From: Leptolyngbya sp. Heron Island J
Lineage (GTDB): Bacteria; Cyanobacteriota; Cyanobacteriia; Phormidesmidales; Phormidesmidaceae
Length of the DNA: 64,000 nt
Direction of reading: 5' to 3'
Assembly: GCF_000482245.1 (NCBI RefSeq)
Contig: NZ_AWNH01000106.1
Span: 156,692 to 220,691, forward strand
Part shown: positions 56,802-64,000 of the stretch, piece after piece
Position numbering within the stretch: position 1 is the first letter of the stretch
Layout of the letters: each line of letters starts with the position of its first letter
Translations under genes and position numbers: made by a program
The notes under the pieces: model-generated
The model's database searches: none
What the model was told of the DNA's origin: nothing
The model's input: only the letters and a program-made list of their open reading frames with translations

Positions 56802-57177
56802 ATGCCTATTGCAGACATTCAGCCCGCTCCCAAACAAGATGTCGGTGTTTATATGCCTTACTATCAGGGCAATAAACGGAAAGCACTCCCCTATGCAATT
56901 GGTCTTTACAAACGTGGCAACCTTGAAGGCGAACGCCGCATTGAAGGTGGCGAGAGCATTGCCTTTTTAGCAACATGGAATGTTTCCATGTTGCCTGCTG
57001 ATCTGAACTCAATGTCGCATGCAGTTTGATGGTGATGCGGAGTTGACTTACGAAATCACCATGGCCACATTTGAATTCGTCGATTTTTTGATCGATGTGG
57101 TAACTGCCATGCGGCTGAAGCGGTCCCCTGATTTCTCCAAGTCGTTCTATCGTAGGTTACTCAGAATGGATGATTAA
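56802..57177 (+). pseudogene. Conserved-looking small gene split by a frameshift near 57021
   Basis: Frame one begins at ATG 56802 and gives MPIADIQPAPKQDVGVYMPY and on to MSHAV, then stops at TGA 57027. From 57022 the next frame reads QFDGDAELTYEITMATFEFV and continues to TAA 57175-57177, with natural protein composition and no stop. Joining them (skipping G57021) gives about 124 aa. The N-terminal half (YYQGNKRKALPYAIGLYKRG) looks like a conserved cyanobacterial protein, though I cannot name it. It may be a recent pseudogene, a sequencing or assembly error, or less likely a programmed +1 shift. Confidence 0.7.
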
Positions 57178-57406
57178 CCCGATGTCTGGCTTAGTGGTCA
57201 CCCCAGAAAATGGCCGCATAACAGAGTGACCTCAAAGGTAGAAGAATTCACAAACATGAATGCCGATGTTTGATGTCGCCCTTGAACAGTAAACATCGTG
57301 AAGATACCCATAAAACACTTCGTCAAAAGTTAACGTTTTTCCAAATTGCTAACAGCTCTCCATGGCACAATGGGGGGTAGCCCTATTGGTAGTTAGGAGT
57401 GATAGT

Positions 57407-58492
57407 GTGCCCAATCCATCAAAGCATCTGCTGATCGGCTCAACAGAGCCCTACAGCGGCAAGTCAGCCACAATAACTGGTCTGGCCTTGCAGCTTCAGG
57501 ATCGCGGTATTGATATCGCCTATGCCAAACCCGTTGGTACCTGTCCTAGTGATGAAGCTGGTATTGATGAAGATGTGCGGTTCATTTCCAAAATATTGGA
57601 TTTGCCGACATCCCGGCTGCGCCCGACGCTTTTATCTCTGGATGCGCAGACCATTGAGCAGCAGCTGACGGAAGAAAAGTCCGCTGTTGATCCTCAACAA
57701 ATGGCTACGTACCTGGGCGGTCAGGGGGAAGATTTATTGCTGATTGAAGGTCCGGGTACTCTGGAAGAAGGTACCTTGTTTGGCTTGTCGCTAACTCAGC
57801 TGGCTAAAGTGACTGAAGCACAAGTCATGCTGGTGGCCAGATTTCATTCAGTGTTGATTGTGGATGGTCTGTTAGCGGCTAAGCAAAAGCTAGGTGACCG
57901 CCTGATGGGGGTCTTAATTAATGATGTTCCTGCCGATCAGCTTCAGGCTGTGAACACTAACGTTAAGGATTGTCTTGAACGCCATGGCATACCGGTTTTA
58001 GGAATTTTGCCCAGCACTCCCCTAATGCGCAGTGTTAGTGTTGGAGAAATTGTGCATCAACTCAAAGCCGAGGTTCTTTGCTGCGATGAGCGGATGGATC
58101 TGATGGTTCAGAGCTTGAGTATTGGTGCTATGAACGTCAATTCTGCTTTGAAGTATTTCCGCCGGGCTGACAATATGGCTGTGGTGACAGGTGGAGATCG
58201 CGCCGATATTCAATTAGCTGCCCTAGAAACCTCTACCCAATGTTTGATTTTGACCGGGCATATTGCACCGCGCCCTGATATTGTCAGCCGTGCTCAAGAT
58301 TTAGAAATTCCGATCTTGTCTGTGGATCTAGATACCCTGACAACAGTTGAAATCATTGAGAAATCATTCCAGGAAGTTCGCTTGCAGGAACCGATCAAAG
58401 TGAAGTGCATTCAACTGCTGATGGAAAAGCACTTTGATGTAGAAAGGCTAATGAGTGAACTCAACCTATCGTCTCCTGCTGTGACGGCATAA
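57407..58492 (+). CDS. BioD-like/phosphotransacetylase-type protein with DRTGG domain
   Basis: Protein of 361 aa. Residues about 4-215 are a BioD/DTB synthetase-like P-loop domain, with HLLIGSTEPYSGKSATITG as the Walker A region and YAKPVGTCPSDEAG. Residues about 220-330 contain a DRTGG domain (VVTGGDRADIQLAAL). The same architecture occurs at the N-terminus of long phosphate acetyltransferases; here the catalytic acetyltransferase part is absent, so this is a free regulatory or P-loop protein. I start it at GTG 57407, with AGGAG seven bases before it. The SLOG-like gene follows 105 bases downstream. Function is unknown. Confidence 0.85.
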   Translation: MPNPSKHLLIGSTEPYSGKSATITGLALQLQDRGIDIAYAKPVGTCPSDEAGIDEDVRFISKILDLPTSRLRPTLLSLDAQTIEQQLTEEKSAVDPQQMATYLGGQGEDLLLIEGPGTLEEGTLFGLSLTQLAKVTEAQVMLVARFHSVLIVDGLLAAKQKLGDRLMGVLINDVPADQLQAVNTNVKDCLERHGIPVLGILPSTPLMRSVSVGEIVHQLKAEVLCCDERMDLMVQSLSIGAMNVNSALKYFRRADNMAVVTGGDRADIQLAALETSTQCLILTGHIAPRPDIVSRAQDLEIPILSVDLDTLTTVEIIEKSFQEVRLQEPIKVKCIQLLMEKHFDVERLMSELNLSSPAVTA

Positions 58493-58597
58493 TCTTTTTT
58501 TACGTTAGCAGAGTGGCTGAGAATTTAGGATATCAAGGCTGAGGGGCAAGGGTTTGGTAGAATTAGCCAGTCCCTTCATTAAAACTACATAAAGCCC

Positions 58598-59113
58598 TTG
58601 AGCCAGTCCCTTGATACTCCCATCGAATCACTTAAGGTAGATGATTTTTTGCAAGAGCTTGCTGCGATTCAGCAATCGGGCTCTAAGCGTATTGCTATCT
58701 TGGGGTCCCGTCATGTGCCCATTACCCATCTGCGGTTGATTGAGCTGATGAGCTATGCATTAGTACTTGGTGGCAATCGGCTGCTAACATCTGGGGCAAC
58801 AGGGACAAATGCTGCAGCCATTCGGGGAGCTATGAAGGCGGACCCCAATTTGCTAACGGTGATTTTGCCACAGAGTCTGGAGCGTCAGCCGCGAGAATCC
58901 CGTGATCAGTTAGATTCGGTTATCCATTTGGTGGAAAACTCAGCTAATGATCGACTTGAATTGGCTGAGGCCAGCGCCCTTTGTAATCAGGAAATCATTT
59001 CCCGCTGTCAGCAGTTGATTTGCTTTGCATTTCACGATAGCCATACATTGCTGAAGACGTGCAAAGACGCTGAAGAGCAGCGCAAGATTGTAACGCTGTT
59101 TTATTTTGATTGA
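58598..59113 (+). CDS. SLOG-fold (DprA/LOG-like) protein
   Basis: Protein of 171 aa. A Rossmann-like core is seen: RIAILGSRHVPITHLRLIEL, then GGNRLLTSGATGTNAAAIRG, a nucleotide-binding pattern of the SLOG superfamily that includes DprA and LOG. Cyanobacterial genomes have a conserved short version sometimes annotated as DNA recombination-mediator protein A, but the DNA-binding parts of DprA are lacking. Start is TTG 58598; no better start lies nearby. It follows the BioD-like gene on the same strand, an association that may be functional. Ligand unknown. Confidence 0.72.
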   Translation: MSQSLDTPIESLKVDDFLQELAAIQQSGSKRIAILGSRHVPITHLRLIELMSYALVLGGNRLLTSGATGTNAAAIRGAMKADPNLLTVILPQSLERQPRESRDQLDSVIHLVENSANDRLELAEASALCNQEIISRCQQLICFAFHDSHTLLKTCKDAEEQRKIVTLFYFD

Positions 59114-59173
59114 TAATAAAGGCAGTAGAAAACGTTCGTTTTGTTATTGATCAGTTACTAAGGCGTTTTATCT

Positions 59174-59611
59174 GTGAACTTACTATCGCTGCCTAATCTT
59201 TTTTTGTACAGTTTGCCGATAGCGGCTTTTTTGATTTACGTTCCCTACATGGTGGTGGCCACAGAGCGCGTTAAGCTATCGCAGTCTATGGATAATCCCA
59301 TGGCGATGTTTGCTCAGCCGCGCTTTTATACTGACAAGCTGCCGGATTATGCCAGACGGGCTAACTGTGCTCATCAAAACTCGTTCGAGTCATTTATTCT
59401 CTACGCTCCAGCGGCGGTTTTAGCTTACATTACGGGTCAGGAGACCAAGACGGCACTAGTCGCAGTTGTGGCGTATCTGGTCGCTCGACTTCTGTTTTCG
59501 GTGTTTTACATTCTGAATGTGGCACCGTTGCGATCGCTCATGTTCGGCATCGGTAGTTTTAGCATTTTTAGCCTCTATTTCATGAGCTGCAAGACTATCT
59601 GGCTACAATAG
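59174..59611 (+). CDS. MAPEG family membrane protein
   Basis: Protein of 145 aa with four hydrophobic helices and the MAPEG signature RANCAHQNSFESFILYAPA near 67-85. The family includes membrane-bound glutathione transferases and leukotriene-C4-synthase relatives; bacterial members mostly lack a proven substrate. Start is GTG 59174. It may follow the SLOG gene in one transcript (60-base gap). No anomalies. Confidence 0.88.
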   Translation: MNLLSLPNLFLYSLPIAAFLIYVPYMVVATERVKLSQSMDNPMAMFAQPRFYTDKLPDYARRANCAHQNSFESFILYAPAAVLAYITGQETKTALVAVVAYLVARLLFSVFYILNVAPLRSLMFGIGSFSIFSLYFMSCKTIWLQ

Positions 59612-59691
59612 TCGGCTTTTACCCCAGGTTTGAGTGAGGCGTTTGCAATTCCACCCTCACTCACCATTCCACCTTCACTAATCATCTCCCT

Positions 59692-60183
59692 ATGGCTTCT
59701 ACCTATTCTTTTGATGTAGTCAGCGACTTTGACCGGCAGGAGCTGGTCAATGCGCTTGATCAGGTACGTCGCGAATTAAAAAGCCGCTATGACCTTAAAG
59801 ACACCAAAACAACCCTGGACCTGGGTGAAACAAATATAGCCATAGAAACAGCCAGCGAGATGACACTACAGGCAGTGCATACGTTGATTCAAACCAAAGC
59901 AGCTAAACGTGACCTGTCGATGAAAATTTTTGAGTTTGGCAAAATTGAGGCGTCCAGTGGTAACCGTGTGCGTCAGGATGTTGAACTTAAAAAGGGCTTA
60001 AGCCAGGAAGTGGCTAAAAAAATCTCGAAAATGATCCGCGACAATCTAAAAAAGGTTCAGGCATCGATTCAAGGGGATGCTGTCCGGATTTCTGCCAAAT
60101 CTAAAGATGATTTACAAAGCGCAATTCAGTTGATTAAGCAGGAAGACTGGCCTGTTGCTTTGCAGTTTCAAAATTATCGCTAA
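59692..60183 (+). CDS. YajQ family nucleotide-binding protein
   Basis: Protein of 163 aa matching YajQ (UPF0234) along its length: [35 protein letters not shown], and a basic C-terminal half with [19 protein letters not shown]. YajQ-like proteins bind cyclic di-GMP in Xanthomonas and act as regulators; others bind nucleotides or RNA. Start ATG 59692. Length is normal for the family. It stands alone after the MAPEG gene. Confidence 0.93.
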   Translation: MASTYSFDVVSDFDRQELVNALDQVRRELKSRYDLKDTKTTLDLGETNIAIETASEMTLQAVHTLIQTKAAKRDLSMKIFEFGKIEASSGNRVRQDVELKKGLSQEVAKKISKMIRDNLKKVQASIQGDAVRISAKSKDDLQSAIQLIKQEDWPVALQFQNYR

Positions 60184-60335
60184 CGCTTGTCGCTCAGTAG
60201 GGTGCTATGGTAGGGCTAGAGCGTTTAGCTAAGCAAGCCCAATGGCTACAGTAAAAAATCCCCAATGACCCTAGCGGAGTATCTGAACTATGTTGTGCTC
60301 AGGTATTAAAGGCGGGTGAATGATTTCGATAGGCT

Positions 60336-60830
60336 CTAGACTTCCAGCGTTAATAAGGTTGCTTGTGTTTGATAACCTAGGCTTTTGTACAGCTTGAGGG
60401 CAGGTGCATTCTTCGTAAAAACCTGCAGGCTGAGTTGACTATAGCCTTCATGGCTGGCCCACTGTTTGGCGTGTTCCATCAGCTTACGCCCTAAACCCTG
60501 ACGACGATATGTAGGAGCAACGTAAACCAAGTAAATGTAGGCTTGTAGCTCTCCGGTTAACTGATTAATGGAGGGTCCTAGCCAAAGACAGCCCAGGGTA
60601 TCTGATTGTGTAGCTGTGAACCCAACGCGGGCGGTGCTACCTGATTTCTCCAACCACCATAGGGTTGAAGGGCTGGTCAAATATAGTTCAACGGTTTTGG
60701 TTAAATGACCAAGCTGGGTGGCCCCGAGTTCTGCATAGGCACTGCCTATGGTGGCAACTAATCTGGCCCGATCCAAACTAGAGCCTTGAACCAAGTGATA
60801 CCCTTGGGGCCAGTTAGACTCCAAATCCAT
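60336..60830 (-). CDS. GNAT family N-acetyltransferase
   Basis: Protein of 164 aa with a GNAT core: IYLVYVAPTYRRQGLGRKLM is the acetyl-CoA pyrophosphate-binding motif A (Q/RxxGxG/A), and LSLQVFTKNAPALKLYKSLGYQ forms motif B. Substrate unknown. It starts at ATG 60830, overlapping by 17 bases the end of a small membrane-peptide gene, so the two are probably translationally coupled and follow the Na+/solute symporter gene. Confidence 0.92.
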   Translation of the reverse strand: MDLESNWPQGYHLVQGSSLDRARLVATIGSAYAELGATQLGHLTKTVELYLTSPSTLWWLEKSGSTARVGFTATQSDTLGCLWLGPSINQLTGELQAYIYLVYVAPTYRRQGLGRKLMEHAKQWASHEGYSQLSLQVFTKNAPALKLYKSLGYQTQATLLTLEV

Positions 60831-60993
60831 TCATCAAGAACACTTTGGTGATCATGGCCAGTTCGTCTCCATCAATCGGGGCAGGAGCTAGCATATCGCT
60901 CGGTAGCCAGATGCGTGCACTGACCGCCAGCATCGCTATTAAAAAGACGATCAAAATCAGAAATGGAATCACGTAGGAGCGAATGATGGACAT
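60814..60993 (-). CDS. Small one-helix membrane protein, 59 aa
   Basis: Short frame of 59 codons from ATG 60993 to TAA 60814. The peptide begins MSIIRSYVIPFLILIVFLIA, a single strong membrane helix, followed by an acidic and polar tail with DGDELAMITKVFLMNGF. It lies 79 bases after the symporter gene and overlaps the GNAT gene by 17 bases, so it is placed as the middle gene of a three-gene set. I know no named family; a small partner of the symporter is possible, as some Na+/solute symporters have one, but this is inference. Confidence 0.72.
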   Translation of the reverse strand: MSIIRSYVIPFLILIVFLIAMLAVSARIWLPSDMLAPAPIDGDELAMITKVFLMNGFGV

Positions 60994-61072
60994 GGTTTAG
61001 GTCTGAATGTGAGGTGGATGAATGTTTGTCTGTTAAGTATCGTAACGTTTTGTCGATGATGCAGCTGATGAG

Positions 61073-62869
61073 TTATGGCAAAATATCGTCGTCATCAAGA
61101 CCAGGTCGAGGCACTGGCGCAATTGGTTGGCGGTTTAACTGACGTAGCCAAAACCAGCCTGCTACAGCCACAATCAGCGATAGCCAGCCGCCTAGCGAGT
61201 TGAGCAATAAGAAACCACCAACGGCAAACATAGCCCCAAACAGTAACAATAATGCTGCGACCACTCTTTTAAGCTCTAATTCTAGATTTTGCAGCGGTCT
61301 GATGCCGGTACGTTGTCGCTGCCGCTGCCAGCCAGGTCCACCGGGGCGTACACGCCGATAAAAGTCATCTAATGTTTCGTCAGACTCAGGTGGGGTGAGT
61401 ATCATAACCAGGACCCAAATCACGGTGGTGATGCCTGCGGTGACTGATAGGCGCAAACCAAAGTCGGCAATTTGAATGACAGGCACAATACTGGTGAGCA
61501 AACCAATCAAGAACCCGGCCACCATCGAACTTAGCTCTGCAGCTGCATTAATTCGCCACCAAAACCAGCGCAAAATTAGGACTAGGCCAGGCCCTGTGCC
61601 AATGGCGATCACTAACCGAAAGACCGTGGCGACATCTGACGCAAAGAAAGCTGCCGTTGCTCCTAAAACAGTCACAAGTACTGATGTGATACGACCTACA
61701 GTTACCAACTCGGTTTGACTGGCATCTGGATTGATAAACCGACCATAGAGGTCATTGGTTAGATATGAGGCTCCCCAGTTGATTAGGGTTGAGACAGTAC
61801 TCATAAAAGCGGCGATCAGCGATGCTACCACTAGGCCTAATAGAACCGGCGGTAAAAATCTGAGCATCAGCATGGGATAGCCCAGTTCACGATCAGTCAG
61901 GTCTGGATAAATTGCAACGGCGGCCAGGGCTACGATGATCCAGGGCCAGGTACGGATCACATAGTGCAAAATGTTGAAAAACCAGGCTGCTTTTTCGGCT
62001 TCACTTTCATTTTTGGCGGCCACCAAGCGCTGGATAAACTCGCCACCACCATCGCTACGACGGAATGCCCACCATTGTAAGAAGACGTAGGCAATAAAGG
62101 CGCTGGCTGGGATGCCGGCTACTGTACTCCAGCCGATGCCGCCGTTAAAGGTAATGGGTACGATGCTGAGAATGTCAAAGTTGCTATTAGCTTGAGCCTG
62201 ATTAATCAGGTTTTGCATGCCGCCAACGGAGATGAGCGATGCGATCGCAACCACCACTGCCCCAAACAAAGCCAGGAAAAACTGAAAGAAGTCCGTGGCG
62301 ACTACCCCCCACAGCCCAGAAAAGCCTGCGTAGAACAGCACCAAAATACTGACAACAATTACGCTCCAGAGCTTGATACTTTCATTGGGTTCAATGCCAA
62401 CGCTTTGCCATAGTTCCAGTGCATCCACCACTTTGACCATAGCCAGCATGGCATAGCCAATGCCAATGCAATTGATCGGCACTGCAAACAAAAAGGCTTT
62501 GACCCCCCGCAGTAATGCAGCCGTTCTCCCGCCGTAGCGAATTTCCGTTAGCTCAGCATCAGTTACGACTTCGGAACGTCGCCATAGTCGTGCAAAGACA
62601 TAAATCATCATCACATGGGCAATGCCAAAGCTCCACCATTCCCAATTGCCAGCGATGCCACGGGACCCAACTACCCCGGCCACATACAGCGGCGTATCAA
62701 TCGAGAAGGTGGTGGCTGCCATGCTGGTGCCTGCTAACCACCAGGGCAATGATCGACCCGATACAAAAAAGTCAACTAAGCTTCCAGAGGCTTTACGCGA
62801 TAGGTAGATGCCTAACACCATCGTAAAAATGAGATAGGCCACCACAATTAGCCAATCAATCAGCAGCAT
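61073..62869 (-). CDS. Sodium:solute symporter (SSS) family protein
   Basis: Membrane protein of 598 aa with about 13-14 helices and SSS family features: LVDFFVSGRSLPWWLAGTSMAATTFS near 31-56, TDFFQFFLALFG, and MSTVSTLINWGASYLTNDLYGR. Family members import proline, pantothenate, sugars or iodide with Na+. The C-terminal region (about 495-598) has a basic linker (RRVRPGGPGWQRQRQRTG) and two extra helices, longer than classic PutP. Substrate unknown. Start ATG 62869. The 59-aa membrane peptide and GNAT genes follow on the same strand. Confidence 0.9.
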   Translation of the reverse strand: MLLIDWLIVVAYLIFTMVLGIYLSRKASGSLVDFFVSGRSLPWWLAGTSMAATTFSIDTPLYVAGVVGSRGIAGNWEWWSFGIAHVMMIYVFARLWRRSEVVTDAELTEIRYGGRTAALLRGVKAFLFAVPINCIGIGYAMLAMVKVVDALELWQSVGIEPNESIKLWSVIVVSILVLFYAGFSGLWGVVATDFFQFFLALFGAVVVAIASLISVGGMQNLINQAQANSNFDILSIVPITFNGGIGWSTVAGIPASAFIAYVFLQWWAFRRSDGGGEFIQRLVAAKNESEAEKAAWFFNILHYVIRTWPWIIVALAAVAIYPDLTDRELGYPMLMLRFLPPVLLGLVVASLIAAFMSTVSTLINWGASYLTNDLYGRFINPDASQTELVTVGRITSVLVTVLGATAAFFASDVATVFRLVIAIGTGPGLVLILRWFWWRINAAAELSSMVAGFLIGLLTSIVPVIQIADFGLRLSVTAGITTVIWVLVMILTPPESDETLDDFYRRVRPGGPGWQRQRQRTGIRPLQNLELELKRVVAALLLLFGAMFAVGGFLLLNSLGGWLSLIVAVAGWFWLRQLNRQPIAPVPRPGLDDDDILP

Positions 62870-63094
62870 GGGCGTTAATGATGGAAGATTCTGAAGCGAC
62901 AGCCCAAATCATCCCACACGGTGATCAACTGTCGCAAAATGGCGTTAAGCAATGTATGTCTTGACTACCTGATGATTCCACCAGGGAATTTTGGGTAAGG
63001 TGACGATTTTTGTGAAGCTTGCGCTTTTAGAAACTTCAGCATACGAAAATGCCTAATGTTTCATTGGAGCTGTTCCGGTATTCCTTAATCGCTA

Positions 63095-63613
63095 GTGTCT
63101 ATGTTTCGCACTACTGTGCTGCTTGTGGGTAGCTTGCTACTAAATGCTCCTGCTGCCATAGCGGAGGGGTTATCTCCCTCCAGTCACGATACCTTTGACC
63201 GACTAGAGGATTTAATTATTCCGATCGATGTCACATCTGGTAGTTGTCCTGCTCAAGTCCGCTTTTGGCGGGAAACCCGTCGCAACTTTGAAGCAGGTGA
63301 GAACAGTGGCATCATGCTTGATGTTGCATCCATCAGTCGCGGAAAAACTGAGTTTATCGATAGCCAGGAGCATTTTGTGACTTTCAAAACGCCCCTGGCA
63401 CCGGAGTTTTATACCTGTGTTGGCAACCTTGGCGAAAGCGATGAACACTATCGGTCTCTGTATCACCTGTGGTTTGAGCAAGGCTATGTTTATTTCCGCT
63501 TCGATATTGGTGCGATCGCACCAGAACCCGACGAAAACTGGTATTTTGCCACCATCACTCATCAAGAAATTGTCGGCCAATATCCCTATGTTCGTTGGGC
63601 TGTTGGTGATTAG
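63095..63613 (+). CDS. Exported hypothetical protein
   Basis: Protein of 172 aa (170 if started at ATG 63101 rather than GTG 63095). The N-terminus FRTTVLLVGSLLLNAPAAIAEG is a signal peptide with likely cleavage after AIA. The mature part has two cysteines (SCPAQ and YTCVG) that could pair, and segments such as RSLYHLWFEQGYVYFRFDIG. No domain is recognised. It is probably periplasmic. It stands alone at the right end. Confidence 0.65.
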   Translation: MSMFRTTVLLVGSLLLNAPAAIAEGLSPSSHDTFDRLEDLIIPIDVTSGSCPAQVRFWRETRRNFEAGENSGIMLDVASISRGKTEFIDSQEHFVTFKTPLAPEFYTCVGNLGESDEHYRSLYHLWFEQGYVYFRFDIGAIAPEPDENWYFATITHQEIVGQYPYVRWAVGD

Positions 63614-63677
63614 ACTAGGAAGTGTTAGGTTGCGATCGCTTGCTTTGAGAAATTCATGAGCATGGTGTGTTCCTAAG

Positions 63678-63887
63678 TTAAGAACTCATAAACATGGTGC
63701 GTTTCCCAAAATTTATCGATGAAGGGGAATAAGCAAGTATCTCTAGGAACGCCCCTATGATCACAAAACCTATTCCAAAAATCAGCACAATCAACTGCAA
63801 TACTTTAAGCTTGACGTTGGAAATACTTAGCGGTACTTTAGTTCTCACGCCCTGCGGGGCCACACTACAAAGCTCAATATTTGGCAC
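63678..63887 (-). CDS. Possible small membrane protein next to the intron
   Basis: A 69-codon frame starting at GTG 63887, with one hydrophobic helix (VLQLIVLIFGIGFVIIGAFL) and polar ends. It has no clear ribosome-binding site. The frame upstream of the GTG meets a TAG before the intron junction, so it is not visibly the interrupted gene. It may be real or a chance frame. Confidence 0.3.
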   Translation of the reverse strand: MPNIELCSVAPQGVRTKVPLSISNVKLKVLQLIVLIFGIGFVIIGAFLEILAYSPSSINFGKRTMFMSS

Positions 63888-63947
63888 CAGCGGCAGGTGC
63901 TGACAACACCGTACCGCTGGCTAACCCCCGACTGAGCCAGCAGTCCG

Positions 63948-64000
63948 GTCGGGTAAGGAGGAGCCATCGCTGACTCCCCCTCCCCTAAGAACCGTGCGTG
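63948..64000 (-). mobile_element. 3' end of a group II intron (continues beyond the window)
   Basis: Read on the minus strand, the window edge begins CACGCACGGTTCTTAG, the 3' half of a group II domain V. A G/C-rich domain VI stem follows (arms GGGGGAGTC / GGCTCCTCC) and then the end TTACCCGAC. The bulged adenine at 63954 is seven bases from the proposed 3' splice site (63948), as expected for the branch point. The rest of the intron, including most of domain V and any reverse transcriptase, lies outside. Confidence 0.8.

Noticed and set aside
63745..63765. GGAACGCCCCTA, similar to one arm of the palindrome family
   Set aside because: The opposite arm is missing within 60 bases, so it may be chance.

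Overview
The window comes from a phycobilisome-containing cyanobacterium. The main evidence is an apcE-apcA-apcB-apcC cluster, a cyanobacterial-type ATP synthase operon (atp1-I-H-G-F-D-A-C), RpaB, a cyAbrB regulator, a one-helix Hli protein, the photosystem II peptide Psb30 and a homogentisate phytyltransferase-like enzyme. The HIP1 octamer GCGATCGC occurs about 31 times by eye in 64 kb, against about one expected by chance. ApcE has three linker repeats, as in tricylindrical phycobilisome cores, and sits next to apcABC as in many filamentous species. A Leptolyngbya-like or other non-heterocystous filamentous organism is plausible, but the sequence does not prove it. Most of the window is core chromosome. 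Mobile DNA is seen only at the right edge, where the 3' end of a group II intron enters.

Layout. 0-9.6 kb: partial lipoprotein, HPT-like prenyltransferase, AI-2E family permease, DUF2288, then the lipid/fatty-acid cluster plsX-fabH-fabD-plsC, rpaB, and divergent radA. 9.7-13.1 kb: an MscS channel with a cyclic-nucleotide domain and small conserved unknowns. 13.2-19.5 kb: ATP synthase operon with a strong terminator. 19.6-26.1 kb: methyltransferase and the allophycocyanin core cluster, with large hairpins after apcE, between apcB and apcC, and after apcC. 26.2-29.1 kb: secreted HtrA-like protease with two PPC domains, hli, cyAbrB. 29.4-34.8 kb: one giant gene (about 1,790 codons) joining a coiled coil, about 900 acidic residues and an actin/Hsp70-like domain. 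35.4-40 kb: CRP-family regulator, DUF2232, CobT-like protein, a two-helix coiled-coil protein and tRNA-Cys. 40-48 kb: fructosamine kinase family, M16 peptidase, GH24 lysozyme, orphan ABC permease, BON protein, ispF, trmD, TPR protein, sigma-like protein. 48-55 kb: VOC protein, cupin, lipoprotein, GT9, ispD, psb30, cysteine-cluster protein, split UPF0016 Mn exchanger pair, a DUF4149-like protein. 55-64 kb: GT2 glucosyltransferase, a frameshifted small gene, BioD-like/SLOG pair, MAPEG, YajQ, GNAT, a missed 59-aa membrane peptide, a Na+/solute symporter, an exported unknown and the intron end.

How the genes work together. Photosynthesis and energy genes (apc cluster, atp operon, hli, psb30, Mn exchangers) lie beside probable light and carbon regulators (RpaB, cyAbrB, a CRP-type factor). 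plsX, fabH, fabD and plsC supply phosphatidate and fatty-acid initiation. The GT2 enzyme probably makes the glucolipid precursor of galactolipids. ispD and ispF are two steps of the MEP isoprenoid pathway that feeds chlorophyll, carotenoid and tocopherol synthesis.

Most notable observations: the giant acidic actin-like protein; a homogentisate phytyltransferase whose second Asp motif looks damaged; a frameshifted conserved-looking gene at 56802-57177; a perfect 48-bp palindrome with a diverged second copy next to the atp terminator; a one-repeat-per-gene Mn exchanger pair; and two real small genes under 60 codons. I found no clearly new multi-gene system such as a defence island or CRISPR array.
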